From: Jacaranda mimosifolia
Lineage: Eukaryota > Streptophyta > Magnoliopsida > Lamiales > Bignoniaceae
Direction of reading: 5' to 3'
Assembly (NCBI GenBank): GCA_018894105.1
Contig: CM032133.1
Span: 19,048,501-19,112,500 of the forward strand
DNA: 64,000 nucleotides
A program made the translations under genes and the position numbers. Below the pieces are notes generated by a model. That model was given only the letters and a program-made list of their open reading frames with translations. It was not told where the DNA came from and did not search any database. Shown here piece after piece: positions 11,620-22,750 of this stretch; position 1 is the first letter of the stretch; each line of letters opens with the position of its first letter.

Positions 11620-13100
11620 ATGGCATGATCCAGTTCTCAGACTAAGCAAGTAGTAACCTTGATTATGCCACAACTTATCTAGATAATAATTGAGCAAATA
11701 TCAGCCCATATCTCAGCTCAATTGTTAATAGCTCTGCAGAAGCACAATAACCAATCTGGAGGAGCAGCCAATGCCACCCCTTATCTCTCTCAACACGATG
11801 AAAGACCCCGGAGAGAGGATGGGGCAAGGCATGAGCCATGTCACCCACCTAATCAACGTGATAATGGTCCAAGTTGATTCCCGCAAGAAAAAACCAACCC
11901 ACATCCTCGAGAAGAAGTAGCTGACTCTATGGAATATCTCACTCGACCATTCAAGCCTAGCGGCGTGATTGGGTCGAGCGATAAAGACCTCAACCAAACA
12001 AAAACCTATCACAAGTAGATAGGGAAGAATGGGAAGACGTATTGCACCAAGTCAAGCAGTTAAACAAATGCCTCTAGGAGATTTTGAGGTGAAACACAGA
12101 AAAGAACCATGGACATGACATCTTACAATGGCTTCTTTGCAAATGGGACCCACCATTTACCCAAGAGATAATCAACGAGTACATAGCTATTAACGTAAAG
12201 ATTCCAACTGGCTTGCCATAATATGATAGTTCAACTGACCTAAATGAGCACTTACTCCAGTTCGAGCATATCATGCAGCTCTATGGGCACAGTGAGTATA
12301 TTCATGCCAAGATGTTGGTCACCACGCTTAAAGAAATAGCACTTGATTAGTTTGTAAACTTGGAACTAGCATCCATTTTCTCTTATGATCAGTTTTGTGA
12401 CAAGTTCCTCCACCAGTTTGCTAGTAGAAGGAAAGCAAAACTCCCCCACACTTACTGGCACATGATGAAACAAAATGAGGGAGAATCACTTGCAGGATTC
12501 TTTACCAAATTTAACACTAAAGTATTAAAAATTGAAAGTCCCTAGATCAAGTTCTTGGTCGATGTGCTGCTCCTTGGTCTCAGACACACAGAATGTGCCA
12601 ATGCCCTCATTAGGGAAAGACCAAGGTTGATGGAGGAGCTGCTCAACCTTGCTGAGAGGTATACAACCCAAGAAGATGTGAACAGACTGAAATATGAAAA
12701 CCCTGAGAATGAAAAGAAGAAGGGCAAGGAGAAGGATGACAAACAACAAAGAGACGGCCACTGATCCCAAGTTAAGAGGTTTCACAACTATACCCTACTG
12801 AACACTGCTAGGAAAGAGGTCTTGTTTCTCCATCAAGAATGACGACCTTCTTAAAAAGCCCAGAAAGTTGATTGAAATCGAGGCCATGAGGAGATCTAAG
12901 AAATATTATCACTTCCACAGGCAAAAAGGACATGACATAGAAATTGCTTCAATCTACATGATGAAATTGAACGACTCATTCGGCAAGGACACCTAAGAGA
13001 TGGGCTGGACCGACTCAACTCTCCATAGAGAAAGGTCGGTCAGTCCATGGAGAGAAGACAAAGAGAAAAGATAAGTTGATGATTAGTGACCACCCCTCTA
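11620..13100 (+). pseudogene. Tat gag (capsid/nucleocapsid), disrupted
   Basis: Segments such as LASIFSYDQFCDKFLHQFAS (12364-12425) and EGESLAGFFTKFNTKVLKI (12478-12534) are the retrotransposon gag core, preceded by the family's 'DPPFTQEI' and 'P..YDSSTDL..HL..FE' blocks. A decayed nucleocapsid motif (FHRQKGHDIE followed by IERLIRQGHLR) lies near 12910-13000; its cysteines are replaced. Stops at several sites replace expected residues, for example TAG at about 12349 where the family has Trp. Gag would package element RNA in the cytoplasm, but no functional product is expected here. Confidence 0.78.
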
Positions 13101-13148
13101 AGGTGTGATTGATACCATCATAAGGGGACCATTAGGGGAAACTCCAAA

Positions 13149-13740
13149 ATGGCAAGAAGGCAGAATCAACAGAGATTGGAATCAACTAAATTCAATGCAG
13201 TCGAAATAATTTTTCAACTCTCCACCAGTGCAGAGCCTATCTTTTTCTTTGATTCTGACCTCTCACACCTTGAGCACCCAAGTACATATTGTAAACTTGA
13301 TTTCCCCCTTATCGTATTAGTTAAGATTGTAAACTTTGAGGTGAGAAAGGTCCTGTTTGACAATGGCAGCTCCGCAAACATAATTTTCTTGTCAACTTTA
13401 AAAAGGATGAATATAGGGGAGCTTAAGTTCGATGTGGTCCGCAACTTGTTGGTTGGGTTTGAAGGATTCGAGATCATTCCCGAAGGATCCATTATTTTGT
13501 CTACCTCATTCGCCAAAGCACCTTGAAGGCAAACACTTATGGTCAATTATCTAGTGGTCGACGCATCTTTTACTTACAATGCTATAATTGGAAGGCTTTC
13601 ATTGAAAGACTTTAGGGCAATTGTCTCGACCTACCACATAAAAGTCAAGTTCCCAATAACTGCAAAAATGGGAGAATTGTTGTGCAATGCAAAGGAGGCT
13701 TGGTGATGCTACACTATTTCAGTTAAGGCAAATGAACAAA
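13149..13740 (+). pseudogene. Tat aspartic protease region
   Basis: The open stretch 13149-13526 contains KVLFDNGSSANIIFLSTLKR. The catalytic D of the D-x-G-S motif and the following Tat-typical 'NI.F' are kept. After a TGA at about 13524, the region continues in frame with MVNYLVVDASFTYNAIIGRLSL and the typical 'STYH.K.KFPT' style ending. The protease would mature the gag-pol polyprotein. The stop and the lack of an intact upstream gag make it non-functional. Confidence 0.8.
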
Positions 13741-13778
13741 AGACTCAACCTAAACTAAAACCTTCAGGGGATGTCCCA

Positions 13779-15270
13779 ATGACAGAACCAAAAGAGGGAC
13801 AAAAAAGTAAGAAGAAGAAGTGCGAAGAAACCAGTGTTAAACTAGTTGAAGAATTCAAGATCATCGAGCTTGAGCTTGGGAATTTTGACAAGACTACAAA
13901 GATTGGGACCAATTTAGGAAGCAACATGGAATGCTTGATGGTTGACTTCCTCAGAAGAAACATTGATATTTTTTCTTGGAAAGTTGCTCACCTCCAAGGA
14001 ATCGACCCCAGTATCATCGTCCACCACCTTAATGTGGACCCTTTATTTAAGCCAGTCAAGTAGAAGACTAGAACTGTCAATGCAAAAAGGTGCTAGATTA
14101 TCGAGGAAGAAGTCAACAAAATTTTTAGAGGCAGGTCACATTTTAGAAATTCAATATCCTAGTTAGCTATATAATGTAGTTATTGTCCTTAAGAATGAGG
14201 ACAAATGGAGAATGTTTAATGATTTCACTTATTTGAATAAAGCTTGTCCTAAAGACCCTTACCCACTGCCTCGAATAGATTTATTGGTCGACTCAGCAGC
14301 AGTGTGATCTTTTGAGTATTATGGACGTTTTTCAAGGGTATTATCAAATTTTTATGGCCCATGAAGACAGGGATAAGACCTCCTTTGTGGTTCATAATGG
14401 ATTATATTGTTTCCTGGTCATACCTTTTGGCCTCAAGAACGTAGGTGCAACATACCAAAGATTGGTGAACTTTATGTTCAAGAATGAGATCGGGCGGATG
14501 ATGGAGATCTATATCGATGACATGATTGCCAAGATAGAAAAAGAAAAAAATTACTGAGCCGACCTCAGCCATACTTTCTCCATACTAAGAGCATTTGGCA
14601 TGAAACTTAACCCCAAGAAATGCACATTTGGGGTATGAGGAAAGAAGTTCTTGGGCTACATGGTTAGTCAAAGAGGTATAGAAGTAAACTCGTAAAAAAT
14701 ATAGGCAATTCAGGATATCTCAATGCCTAGAACAGTCTGGAACGTATAGAAGTTGGTCGAGAGGATCATAGTGCTGGGACGGTTCATCGCTTGATTAGCA
14801 AATAAAAGTTTGCCATTTTTCAAAATTCTCAAAAATGCAAGAAAGTTCCAGTGGGCGAAAGAGTATGACTAGGCTTTGGTCAACTTAAAGCAATATTTAT
14901 CAACACCTTTGATGCTTGCCAAGCCTGAGGTCAAGGAAGTCTTGTACATTTGTTTACCGATCTTGTTGGCAACAATCAGCTATATCCTGGTGTCGACTCG
15001 ATATGGCCACACACGCCAGTATATTATATTAGCAAAGCTCTACAAGGCTCATAATACAACTATCTTGAAATCAAAAGGTTTGCCCTCGCTTTAGTCACAA
15101 CAGCCAGGAAGTTGATGCTCTACTTCTAGTCCCACTCTATCATTATCTTGAAAAACCAACCCTTGAAATAGGTACTGTCAAAATTGGACACGTTGGGAAG
15201 ATTAACCAAATGGGCCATTAAGTTATGAGAGTTTGATGTCACTTTTCAAAACCAAACAGCTATAAAAGCA
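13779..15270 (+). pseudogene. Tat reverse transcriptase and RNase H, disrupted
   Basis: The RT is readable in pieces. DIFSWKVAHLQGIDPSIIVH (13967-14026) is the N-terminal lead-in. SIMDVFQGYYQIFMAHEDRD starts the palm, then FLVIPFGLKNVGATYQRL, then the active-site YIDDMI at 14510-14527 with both aspartates present. 'LNPKKCTFGV' and 'KFLGYMVSQRGIE' follow. RNase H homology (KFQWAKEYD, LATISYILV) runs to about 15100. Stops near 14060, 14164, 14555, 14637 and 14695 and frameshifts near 14300 break the frame. Confidence 0.85.
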
Positions 15271-15276
15271 TAAGTT

Positions 15277-15745
15277 TTGGCAGACTTTGTAGTATATCAT
15301 GTTAACCTCCCTAGAGAGGTCGAACTAAATCCACCCATTTGGTCTCTACATGTCGATGGTGCAATGACTTCTACGGGAGGAGGGGTAGGCACTTCTCTAC
15401 ACCTCCCCCCCTCCCCCCCCGTTGCTGAGGAGTATGACTTTCGCTATCAAACTCAATTATCCTATCACAAACAACAAAGCAGAATATGAGTCTCTCCTTG
15501 CTGGTATGAGGATGGCCATCAATAGAGAGGTCGAACAACTTGTAGCTAGTATAGATTCTCAACTAGTTGCTGAACAGTTCGAAGGGAATTTTGAAGCATA
15601 GGAACCCACTATGAATAAATATCTTGTTGAGGTCAAGAAACTGCAGTAGCATTTTTAGAAATCTATTCTTAGCCAAGTCCCAAGATTAGAGAACAAAAGG
15701 GCAAATGCCTTATCCAAGTTTGCCAGCTCGACAAAAGGTACCAGG
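15277..15745 (+). pseudogene. Second, archaeal-type RNase H of the Tat element
   Basis: MADFVVYHVNLPREVE then WSLHVDGAM with a glycine-rich turn, and later TNNKAEYESLLAGMRMAINR and KRANALSKFAS in the next frame, are the features of the extra RNase H domain of Tat elements. A run of C (about 15403-15421, two poly-C blocks) coincides with the frame change and is probably a slippage indel. The catalytic D of 'HVDGA' and the E of 'KAEYESL' remain. Confidence 0.8.
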
Positions 15746-15849
15746 GAGATAACCATAACATTCTTGGTTTCGGTAAAACTACTAGAAATGATTCCAACCA
15801 GAAGTTGATTTGGAAAATCCAAGAATCTGCTCCAACTTGGCAAGACGAA

Positions 15850-17065
15850 ATTAAGGCCCAGCTAAGGAAAGGAAATGTGCCAGAAGAAAAAGCAGAGGCT
15901 CGGAGATTAAGAGGTTGAGCAGCGAAGTTCGCTCTCGATGAGTATGGTTAGTTGTACAAGAGATCCCTTTTTGGACCCCCACTAAGGTATTTGACATCAG
16001 AGCAGGCCCAGGAGGTCTTACAGAAAATCTTCTCGGGTATCTATGCTAATCACTCTGGGGGTGAGCATCGGTCCACAAGGTCTTCAGACATAGATATTTT
16101 TGGCCGATGTTACTGAAAGATATGGTCGAGTTTGCTAGGAAATCGCTGTCCTGCCATGTCCACTCCTACATCTACCATCCACTTGCCTCGACACTAGTAC
16201 TAGTTTAGATCACGTGGCCGTTCGACCAATGAGGAATAGACATAGTTGGATCTTTTCTGAAAGCTACAGATCAAAGGAAGTATATGATAGCGGCCATCAA
16301 ATATTTCACTTAAGAGGTCGAAGCAGAGGTATTTTTTAAGATAACCAATGCGAAATTTAGAAGCTTTTTGTGGAAGAACATGATTTTTCATTTTGGTCTG
16401 CCAAAGATATTGATATCGAATAATGGTATCCAATTTCAGAGTAAGAGAACAAGAGATTGGTGCGAAAGTTTAGGAATTCGACAACATTTTACCTCGGTTG
16501 GAAACCCTCAGGCGAACGGGCAAACAGAAGCACAAGCAAGATAATCTTGGACCACATCAAGACTCAACTCGAGGGATCTAAAGGAAAGTGGACGGATAAC
16601 CTCCTGAGCATCATTTGGGCGTATAGAACCACCCTTAGAATTTCCATGGGGTACACCCCTTGTAGCCTGGACTATGGTTTTGAAGCAATAATCCCAACAG
16701 ATTTGATACAACATACAACTCGAGTGATTCATTACAACCCAATCAGGAATAGAGCTGAAAGGCAATTTGACCTCAAAACAATCAATGAGCTACGACAACT
16801 TGCATACTCAACAATGCAAAGGTATAGGTCGATGATGACCAGACACTACAATAAAAGCGTTTGATTAATAAGCTTTTAGGTTGGAGATCTTGTTCTCAAG
16901 AAGGTCAAAGTTACAAAAAATGTTGGAAAACTTGACTTAATATGGGAAGGCTCCTATTCAATAGTCAAAGTGGTGTAAAATAATTCTTACCGACTAGTAG
17001 TTATGGATGGAAATGAGCTCCCTCGACCGTGGAATGCAGCATATTTGAGAAAATTCTATGTATAA
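15850..17065 (+). pseudogene. Tat integrase, disrupted
   Basis: A decayed zinc-binding region (QKIFSGIYANHSGGEH, near 16020-16070) precedes the catalytic core. The second acidic position lies in LPKILISNNGIQFQ, where the usual D of 'SDNG' is N (about 16413-16430). NPQANGQTEAQ (near 16505-16535) keeps the catalytic E. The long open stretch 16457-16864 contains KGKWTDNLLSIIWAYRTTLR and the Tat-typical RAERQFDLKTINELRQLA. The C-terminal 'GDLVLKKVK' and 'WNAAYLRKFYV' blocks end the ORF at about 17064. Integrase would insert cDNA in the nucleus; this copy is dead. Confidence 0.82.
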
Positions 17066-17099
17066 AGAGACTTTAGTCTCAAGCCAACTATTTTGTAAC

Positions 17100-17560
17100 C
17101 CCTCGAAAGGTGTATTTTTGTAATTTGGTTTCAAACCAACAAAATCGATTTATATTCGAACAACTCCTTACTTTCAACTACAACCATAGCTTCCAACCTA
17201 ATCATTTCACAAAACAAAAAATCGATTATCTTGGTTTCAATCCATCAAATTCAACTAAAGCTCGACCATAGCTTTTAGCCTAATTGTTTCATAAATGAGA
17301 AAATTGTTTATAGTAGACCCCGTAGTCGACCATTATCTTAGTTTCAAAACCAACCAACAGATGCATGTATAACAACTCAACAATTCTATAAGGATTTGGT
17401 TTCAAACCAATAGAGTCGACGTATACTCGATCCATTTCTTGTTTGCAACTACAACGACTTAGACGATGATAAACTTGTTTAGAAAAGAAGAATTTATTCA
17501 TTTAAAACTGACTTTATGGTTAACCATTAACTTAGTTTCAAATTGACTAATCATTAATCA
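17100..17560 (+). repeat. Imperfect tandem repeats downstream of Tat pol
   Basis: A motif like 'ttggtttcaaaccaa' with neighbouring 'tcgac' and 'catagctt' blocks recurs at about 17126, 17240, 17339, 17397 and 17532, spaced unevenly by about 60-130 bases. It is non-coding. Similar tandem repeats are known in the untranslated region of Tat-group elements. Confidence 0.6.
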
Positions 17561-17840
17561 CTTGTTCGCTCGGAATCTCACACTGGTTGATGAATTAGAT
17601 TGTGATAAAATTTGCTTATTTATTCATTTAAAGTCGACCTAACAAATGAGAGCAAAAACAACATAAATTTAAGCCAACAATGAATGACTAAAAACTTGAT
17701 ATTATGTGAAAATAAAACATCCAAATTGTATAAGAACATTTAGAAAATTTGTCAAATTATATCAAACCATTTATCACGCCTTGCAGGGCGGATCAAGTCA
17801 AATAAAGTAAAAACTAAAAAGAAACGGGATCACTATTAGC

Positions 17841-20270
17841 TCAAGCCCACTCTTTCTCCTCAACACGTTGTATGCCACTTGCTGCCACCACATCGATGAC
17901 TCGCTCAAGCCTATCGCCATATTTTACTTACATGACCATTGGGGGGCCTTTGATTTCTTGATCCCCTATAGGATGAGAAAGGCCAGCCTCCTCTTTCAAG
18001 AATGTGCGACCGATGGGAGGGAAGTATGCCGCAACATCAATTTTTCCATCATTAAGGTAGAGGGCGAAGTTGCTAGCAAATTCAAACTCTTTTCCCACTT
18101 TGACCGCCCAGGGATGGATAGAGGTTTTCGTCTCCTCAATTGGTATGGCTTCACTATACTCCTCGAGCTGCTCATTCTAAAGCACGTTCAGACGATCTTT
18201 TTCTTCCTTTTGGAACTGGTAGCCCAAAAATTCGAGCTGCTTAATAGTTTTTTGGAAGGCCTCTTTGGTGTCATCAAGCGCAAAGACGATGCTAGCATCT
18301 TGAAAAGCCAGGCTGAGCAGAAACTATTACACTATCTCCCTATGAATGCTTGGCAGTATTTTGAAAAACTCATCCTGAGCGTATCAAATACGCTGCTATA
18401 TTCTAGTGCTCGAATAGATAGTGAAGCTGCTTCTATTTCTGACCTCACTTGTGTTAGCATGCCATTCAATAGACTTCTCTCAGTCACAACAACCATCAAC
18501 TCCACTATTTCTCCTCAACTTGCTTCTCGAGCTCATTAATTCTAGACTCTAGCGACTTGAGCTGATCCTAGACATTTCAGATTGCTCTTGTTCCTTTTGT
18601 AGATCCTCCTAGTTGGCTAAGGCTAGCTTAGCCCTTTGATAAAAGTTATGGCCCTACTGTCCGACTTGAGACAAAAGAAAAATTCGATCAAATAATCGAC
18701 ACAGACAAACACCCACAGAACAACTCCACTCAAACAAAAACTTACCATGTTCGTATGGTATGCGAATGCTTTTAGGGCGTCAAGTTGCCCAAGCTCCACT
18801 ATCTTTATCTGGTCTGAAAGGAAGAGACCAGCAGTTAACCCTTTAAAGGGGACACTCCAGTCGACCCCGCTCCTAACATGATCATTATGTTTGAGACCCC
18901 CACGTCGGGTCCAAACCTTAGGTTTGGGAAAATAGGCAAAGGAAACAACTCCTCATCAATTCATGGGCTAAAGATGGAGGTGTCCATAGCTTTCCCTTTC
19001 TTTTTCTCCGCAGTAGTTCTCTTTAGAGGGAAAGGTTGGTCTTCTGTGGCCCTCTTCTTCTGTCAAGGCGCAGGGCTAACAACCTCGTACATGAAAGGTT
19101 GAGCAGATGGTGCTGTGGTTGGCAACGTTTGCTATGCTGGAACACTTTAAGATGCGGCCTCTTAACGAATAGCCGCTTGTCGGTGCTTCTGCGCCTTTTG
19201 CTGGCAAGTCATTGCCTGTTGATGAGTGTGGTTCATGATTATTGCCTGATTTGGAAAAACATAATAATGTAAAAGTAGTTTATCAACCAAAAACTATGAA
19301 AGCAGTAAGAAAAATTGACGAGAACAGTGTAAGTAGAATATGTCTACCTATTGGAGCATTAGCTGGCAAATTTAGTCGAGTAGGCGATAAACCCGCTGAA
19401 ACCAAATTTCTCTCCGTTGTGTATCCCGATGTTTCCATCTTCCCAAATTCGACCAAATCTCGGACAAATGTATCATTCTAAGTTGGGTTCTCATTCCCTT
19501 GCATCTCTAACCGACCCATCAACCACCCTTGAGGAATATCGAACTGACCCCCATAGGGGCGCAAATGAAGAAATACCATTTTTTCCAAGTTTGGCCATGG
19601 GTAGAGGTGGGGGTCATAAATATCTTTCGACGAGGACAGGCGGTGAGGTAATAAAAGCCCAACTCCTTGGTGCTACCTGACTTTCAAAACATAGGGGGGT
19701 GAAAAAGGTTTCGTAAAATAAAAGAAGGAGGCTGGTCGTGCACCAACATTAAAATGACAAAACTATAGAGGATGGAAAAACAGTTAGAGAGTAGTTGGGT
19801 GATACAAATTTGAATACCAATGAGAAAGTCAACTATGGACTGTGCAATCGAAAACCTAAACGCACACTTTAAGGCATCCTCAAACACTATTACACAACCC
19901 CCATGAGGTTTATGTATCCTATCACTCGGCTCGGGGATGATTAACTCAAAATCAATAGGAATATGTTATGTGCACCTAATTAGTTCTAAGTCACCCTCGC
20001 CAACCTCAAACACTATGTCACTATAATGGTCAGCTATAAACAACCTACCCCAGGAAACTAGAGGTCGACTAGCCTCGCCAAATAGGCTTACAACTTCCCC
20101 GACATCAACCTTAATATCACTTGGGCTATCAAAGGAACCTGAACCATCACTAGAAGATTCACTAATCCTACTAGTCGAATCATTTACCCTTCCGATCGAC
20201 TCCCCAATCGATCGTGTTTCTTCAGATTCATTCTATCTCGCATTACCTTTCCCAAACACTCTGAGTATGA
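17841..20270 (-). pseudogene. Antisense ORF of the Tat element (Transposase_28-like), disrupted
   Basis: The minus strand opposite to gag-pol reads as a decayed long ORF ending with TGA at 17841. Near 19890-19760 it has VFEDALKCAFRFSIAQSIVD and a following 'QICITQL.SN' block, resembling the 'putative gypsy type transposon' family (Pfam Transposase_28). A lysine-rich middle (KRTTAEKKKGKAMDTS) lies near 18990. A coiled-coil-like part (DDTKEAFQKTIKQLEFLGYQ, near 18270) precedes the end GIQRVEEKEWA. Stops at many sites show it is not translated as a whole. In related elements this antisense gene has no established function. The opposite-strand ORF at 17868-18539 is its shadow. Confidence 0.65.
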
Positions 20271-20655
20271 TTAAACTCCTAAAGTCTCTAACAAAGAGTG
20301 GCAAAGAAAAAAAATGTAGAAGCTCAAAGAGAAACTTACAAAACTGAGAAGAAAAAGAAACTCCCAAATCTTGAATTGAAACAGTCAATTTTGCAGAGCT
20401 CGACCCTTTACTAACGTAGTAAATACGAGAAATGAGACTAACAATGTGCTATGTGTAAAGTTTACTCAAGGGTATAATTCAACCGGATGAGATGACTAGT
20501 TACCGGACACTTATGGCATAACCGTCGGTCGCTTCATTTACCTACCCAATGTAACCGCTGCATTTATTGCCCTGAAACCCTAGTTGAAGTTCAAAATTCC
20601 AAGTCGGTGTGAACCTACTCCCTACTCCTTCTCTTCATGAACTCAATCAGGACTC

Positions 20656-20671
20656 AATAGTAGGGGGCTCA
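20656..20671 (+). other. Polypurine tract before the Tat 3' LTR
   Basis: The purine-rich ATAGTAGGGGGCTCA abuts the LTR start TGATATGAGG at 20672. It would prime plus-strand DNA synthesis. Confidence 0.65.
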
Positions 20672-21489
20672 TGATATGAGGAAGTGAATTGAGCCCAATA
20701 GGCCCAGCAGCATTCGACCAGGCCCAAGGATGCGCTCAACTAGTTAACCAGTATAAGTTATCAGCCTCTCTTTAGTCGACCAGAGGGAGATCGATTAGCC
20801 CAAACCTAGTCAATAGGCCCTCGGTCGAAGATACCTTTAGGCCCTAGGAGATCCATCATTTAGATCAGAGCACACCAAGAGACTCACAACAAAGGAAGTA
20901 TCTCGACTAGAGGATGTAGATTAGAGGAACAAGAAATGTTCCTCAACCACCAATCATTGTCGCATGAAATGTTTTTCAACTACCACTCTATTGCATTAAA
21001 TGCACTGACAAGTGGTATACCTTCAAATTTATGAGGTATGCTTCCAACGTATTGCCAGTCTGCCTCTGCATTAAATGCGAAGATCTCCTTCATATCCCAG
21101 AAAGAGGGATAAAGCACCACCTGGAGAAGGTTTTCAACCAGAAGAAGACCTAAAGGTCCTCAGTTAAAGACAAAGGCCCTCACTGCAGGGGCAGGGGCAT
21201 CATAACATTTCCACCTCTTGCAAGGGATTATAAATACCCTATTGCAACCCCTCATAAGATGTACGTTCACTATTACTTTGGCCCTCTCTCTACCACTCTA
21301 TATTCTGGTCAATTTACACTAACTTAAGTGTCAGAGTGCCATAGCCGAGGGCCTCCTTGGCTAGCCTGACGTGTGTTGATTGGTTGCAGGACTTGACCCA
21401 CCTACCTAAGTACTCATCTAAAGCCCATTATCTAGTCGACCATAGTGGCCAGAGCCCTATTTGTTGATATTTAGATCTCACCATCATCA
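20672..21489 (+). repeat. 3' LTR of the Tat element, 818 bp
   Basis: It starts TGATATGAGGAAG and ends CCATCATCA, matching the 5' LTR over the part that survives there. 'gattataaataccc' near 21227 is a likely TATA box. Several 'gtcgac' or 'gaccag' motifs give it higher GC than its flanks. Confidence 0.82.
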
Positions 21490-22750
21490 TTTGGAATAGA
21501 AGAATATTCTAACTTAAAGTGCTATGAAAAAAAAAACCATGACATTAAAGAAGCAATTTGAAAGAGAAGATGACATGCAATAAAATGTTACCCCAAATTT
21601 TTTGAAATTTAAAGAGAGTTTTGAGACCATATTTTTTTAAGAAGCACAAAATTGTGAGGCCTCCATTTTTTAGCCTCATAAATAAAACAATAATATAAAT
21701 TCAAAAATGTATTTCAACAAAAATAAGCTATACTTTACTAAATTAGTACTTAATAGATATTAATAGATTTAGTTAAGGTTTATGTATAAATATTAAAAGT
21801 TGAAGGACCAAAAATAAATAAATAGGGGGTCAAACGTGAAAATTCAAATATCAAGATGATCATATGAGAAATAAATTTTTTAAGGGCCAAAATAAAAAAT
21901 TTCAAGGCGAAGATCTAAAATTTCTAAAAATGAACTTGCTAAAATTATTAAATTATTGTGAAGGTTCAATAGTTTTTTCTAAAGTCCAAACACCATGCTA
22001 TAGAAGGCAAGCTAATAGTCTATTGGCAAAAGGAATTCCTTCCCTTCTTTTCTCTTTAAGGCCTTGTTTGCTTCAACTAATTAAGCTTCATAAATGCACA
22101 ATCGGCCTTACTTTCTTGACTTGATAGAGAGCCCCATGCTTTATCATGGGCATAGTACAAATCACTGTTAGGCTTCGAATATGGATCAAGAGAGAGAGGC
22201 TTGATATGTTTTCTTTAGGCTGGATAAAATGCAAAAAGACTAAACTATCCTTAAGCAAAATTTAATTCGCAGCATGTTGTTTCTACCAAACCTAATAATG
22301 AACCAAGTGAGCAAGAGGACTTCTCAAAGGCAAAAGAGTAGAGCGGGCAGCTCACGGTGGCAGTAGACTTTGACAATTTTGATTTATCCTTGGAGCTCTC
22401 CAATAAGGGCATCGTCTTGGAATTCTACTGCATGGCAGATTTTGATGTCTTGAACTCCTTCCAAGATGATTTGGATGATGAAGACAACAACTAATGCTGC
22501 AGCGTATTCATCATTATTATTATTATTTTTGACAAAGAAGAAGACGAGGACATGAGGGAGAAATAGGTGATTCTCAAATATGGAGAAAAGGGTAGTGCTG
22601 GGCTGGGATAAGGAGGTGATGGCATTGATTTTTTGTCTGGGGAAGAAGAGAAAGAGAAAAGGAAGGAAAGAATAGAAGGAATAAAGAAAAAGAAAAAGAA
22701 CCAGAAGGAGCAGGAAGAAGAAAAATAAAAGAGAAGGGCATGAGTGCAAT
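21490..22750. other. AT-rich non-coding DNA; no gene supported
   Basis: The only ORFs are short (21864-22124 plus) or low-complexity (22384-22763 minus, rich in F, L and S because the plus strand is a GAA/AAG-rich stretch). On the plus strand 22342-22491 there is a short open segment (VDFDNFDLSLELSNKGIVLE to a stop at 22491) that looks protein-like but has no start and no recognisable family. It may be a captured or decayed exon. Confidence 0.4.

Larger units (their letters stand above)
11120..21489 (+). mobile_element. Ty3/gypsy retrotransposon, Tat lineage, decayed, about 10.4 kb
   Basis: The element has direct LTR copies (11120-11492 truncated, 20672-21489 complete), a primer-binding site after the 5' LTR and a purine tract before the 3' LTR. 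The pol order is protease, RT, RNase H, second (archaeal-type) RNase H and integrase, and a long antisense ORF lies between pol and the 3' LTR. The extra RNase H and the antisense ORF are hallmarks of the plant Tat group. The coding parts contain many in-frame stops and indels. It is therefore inactive, although 5' and 3' LTR remain easily aligned. The first roughly 455 bases of the 5' LTR are missing at the Helitron D junction. Confidence 0.85.

Noticed and set aside
17868..18539. 223-codon plus-strand ORF
   Set aside because: It is the complement of the coding strand of the Tat antisense ORF; the minus strand shows the recognisable coiled-coil-like segment, the plus strand shows no motif.
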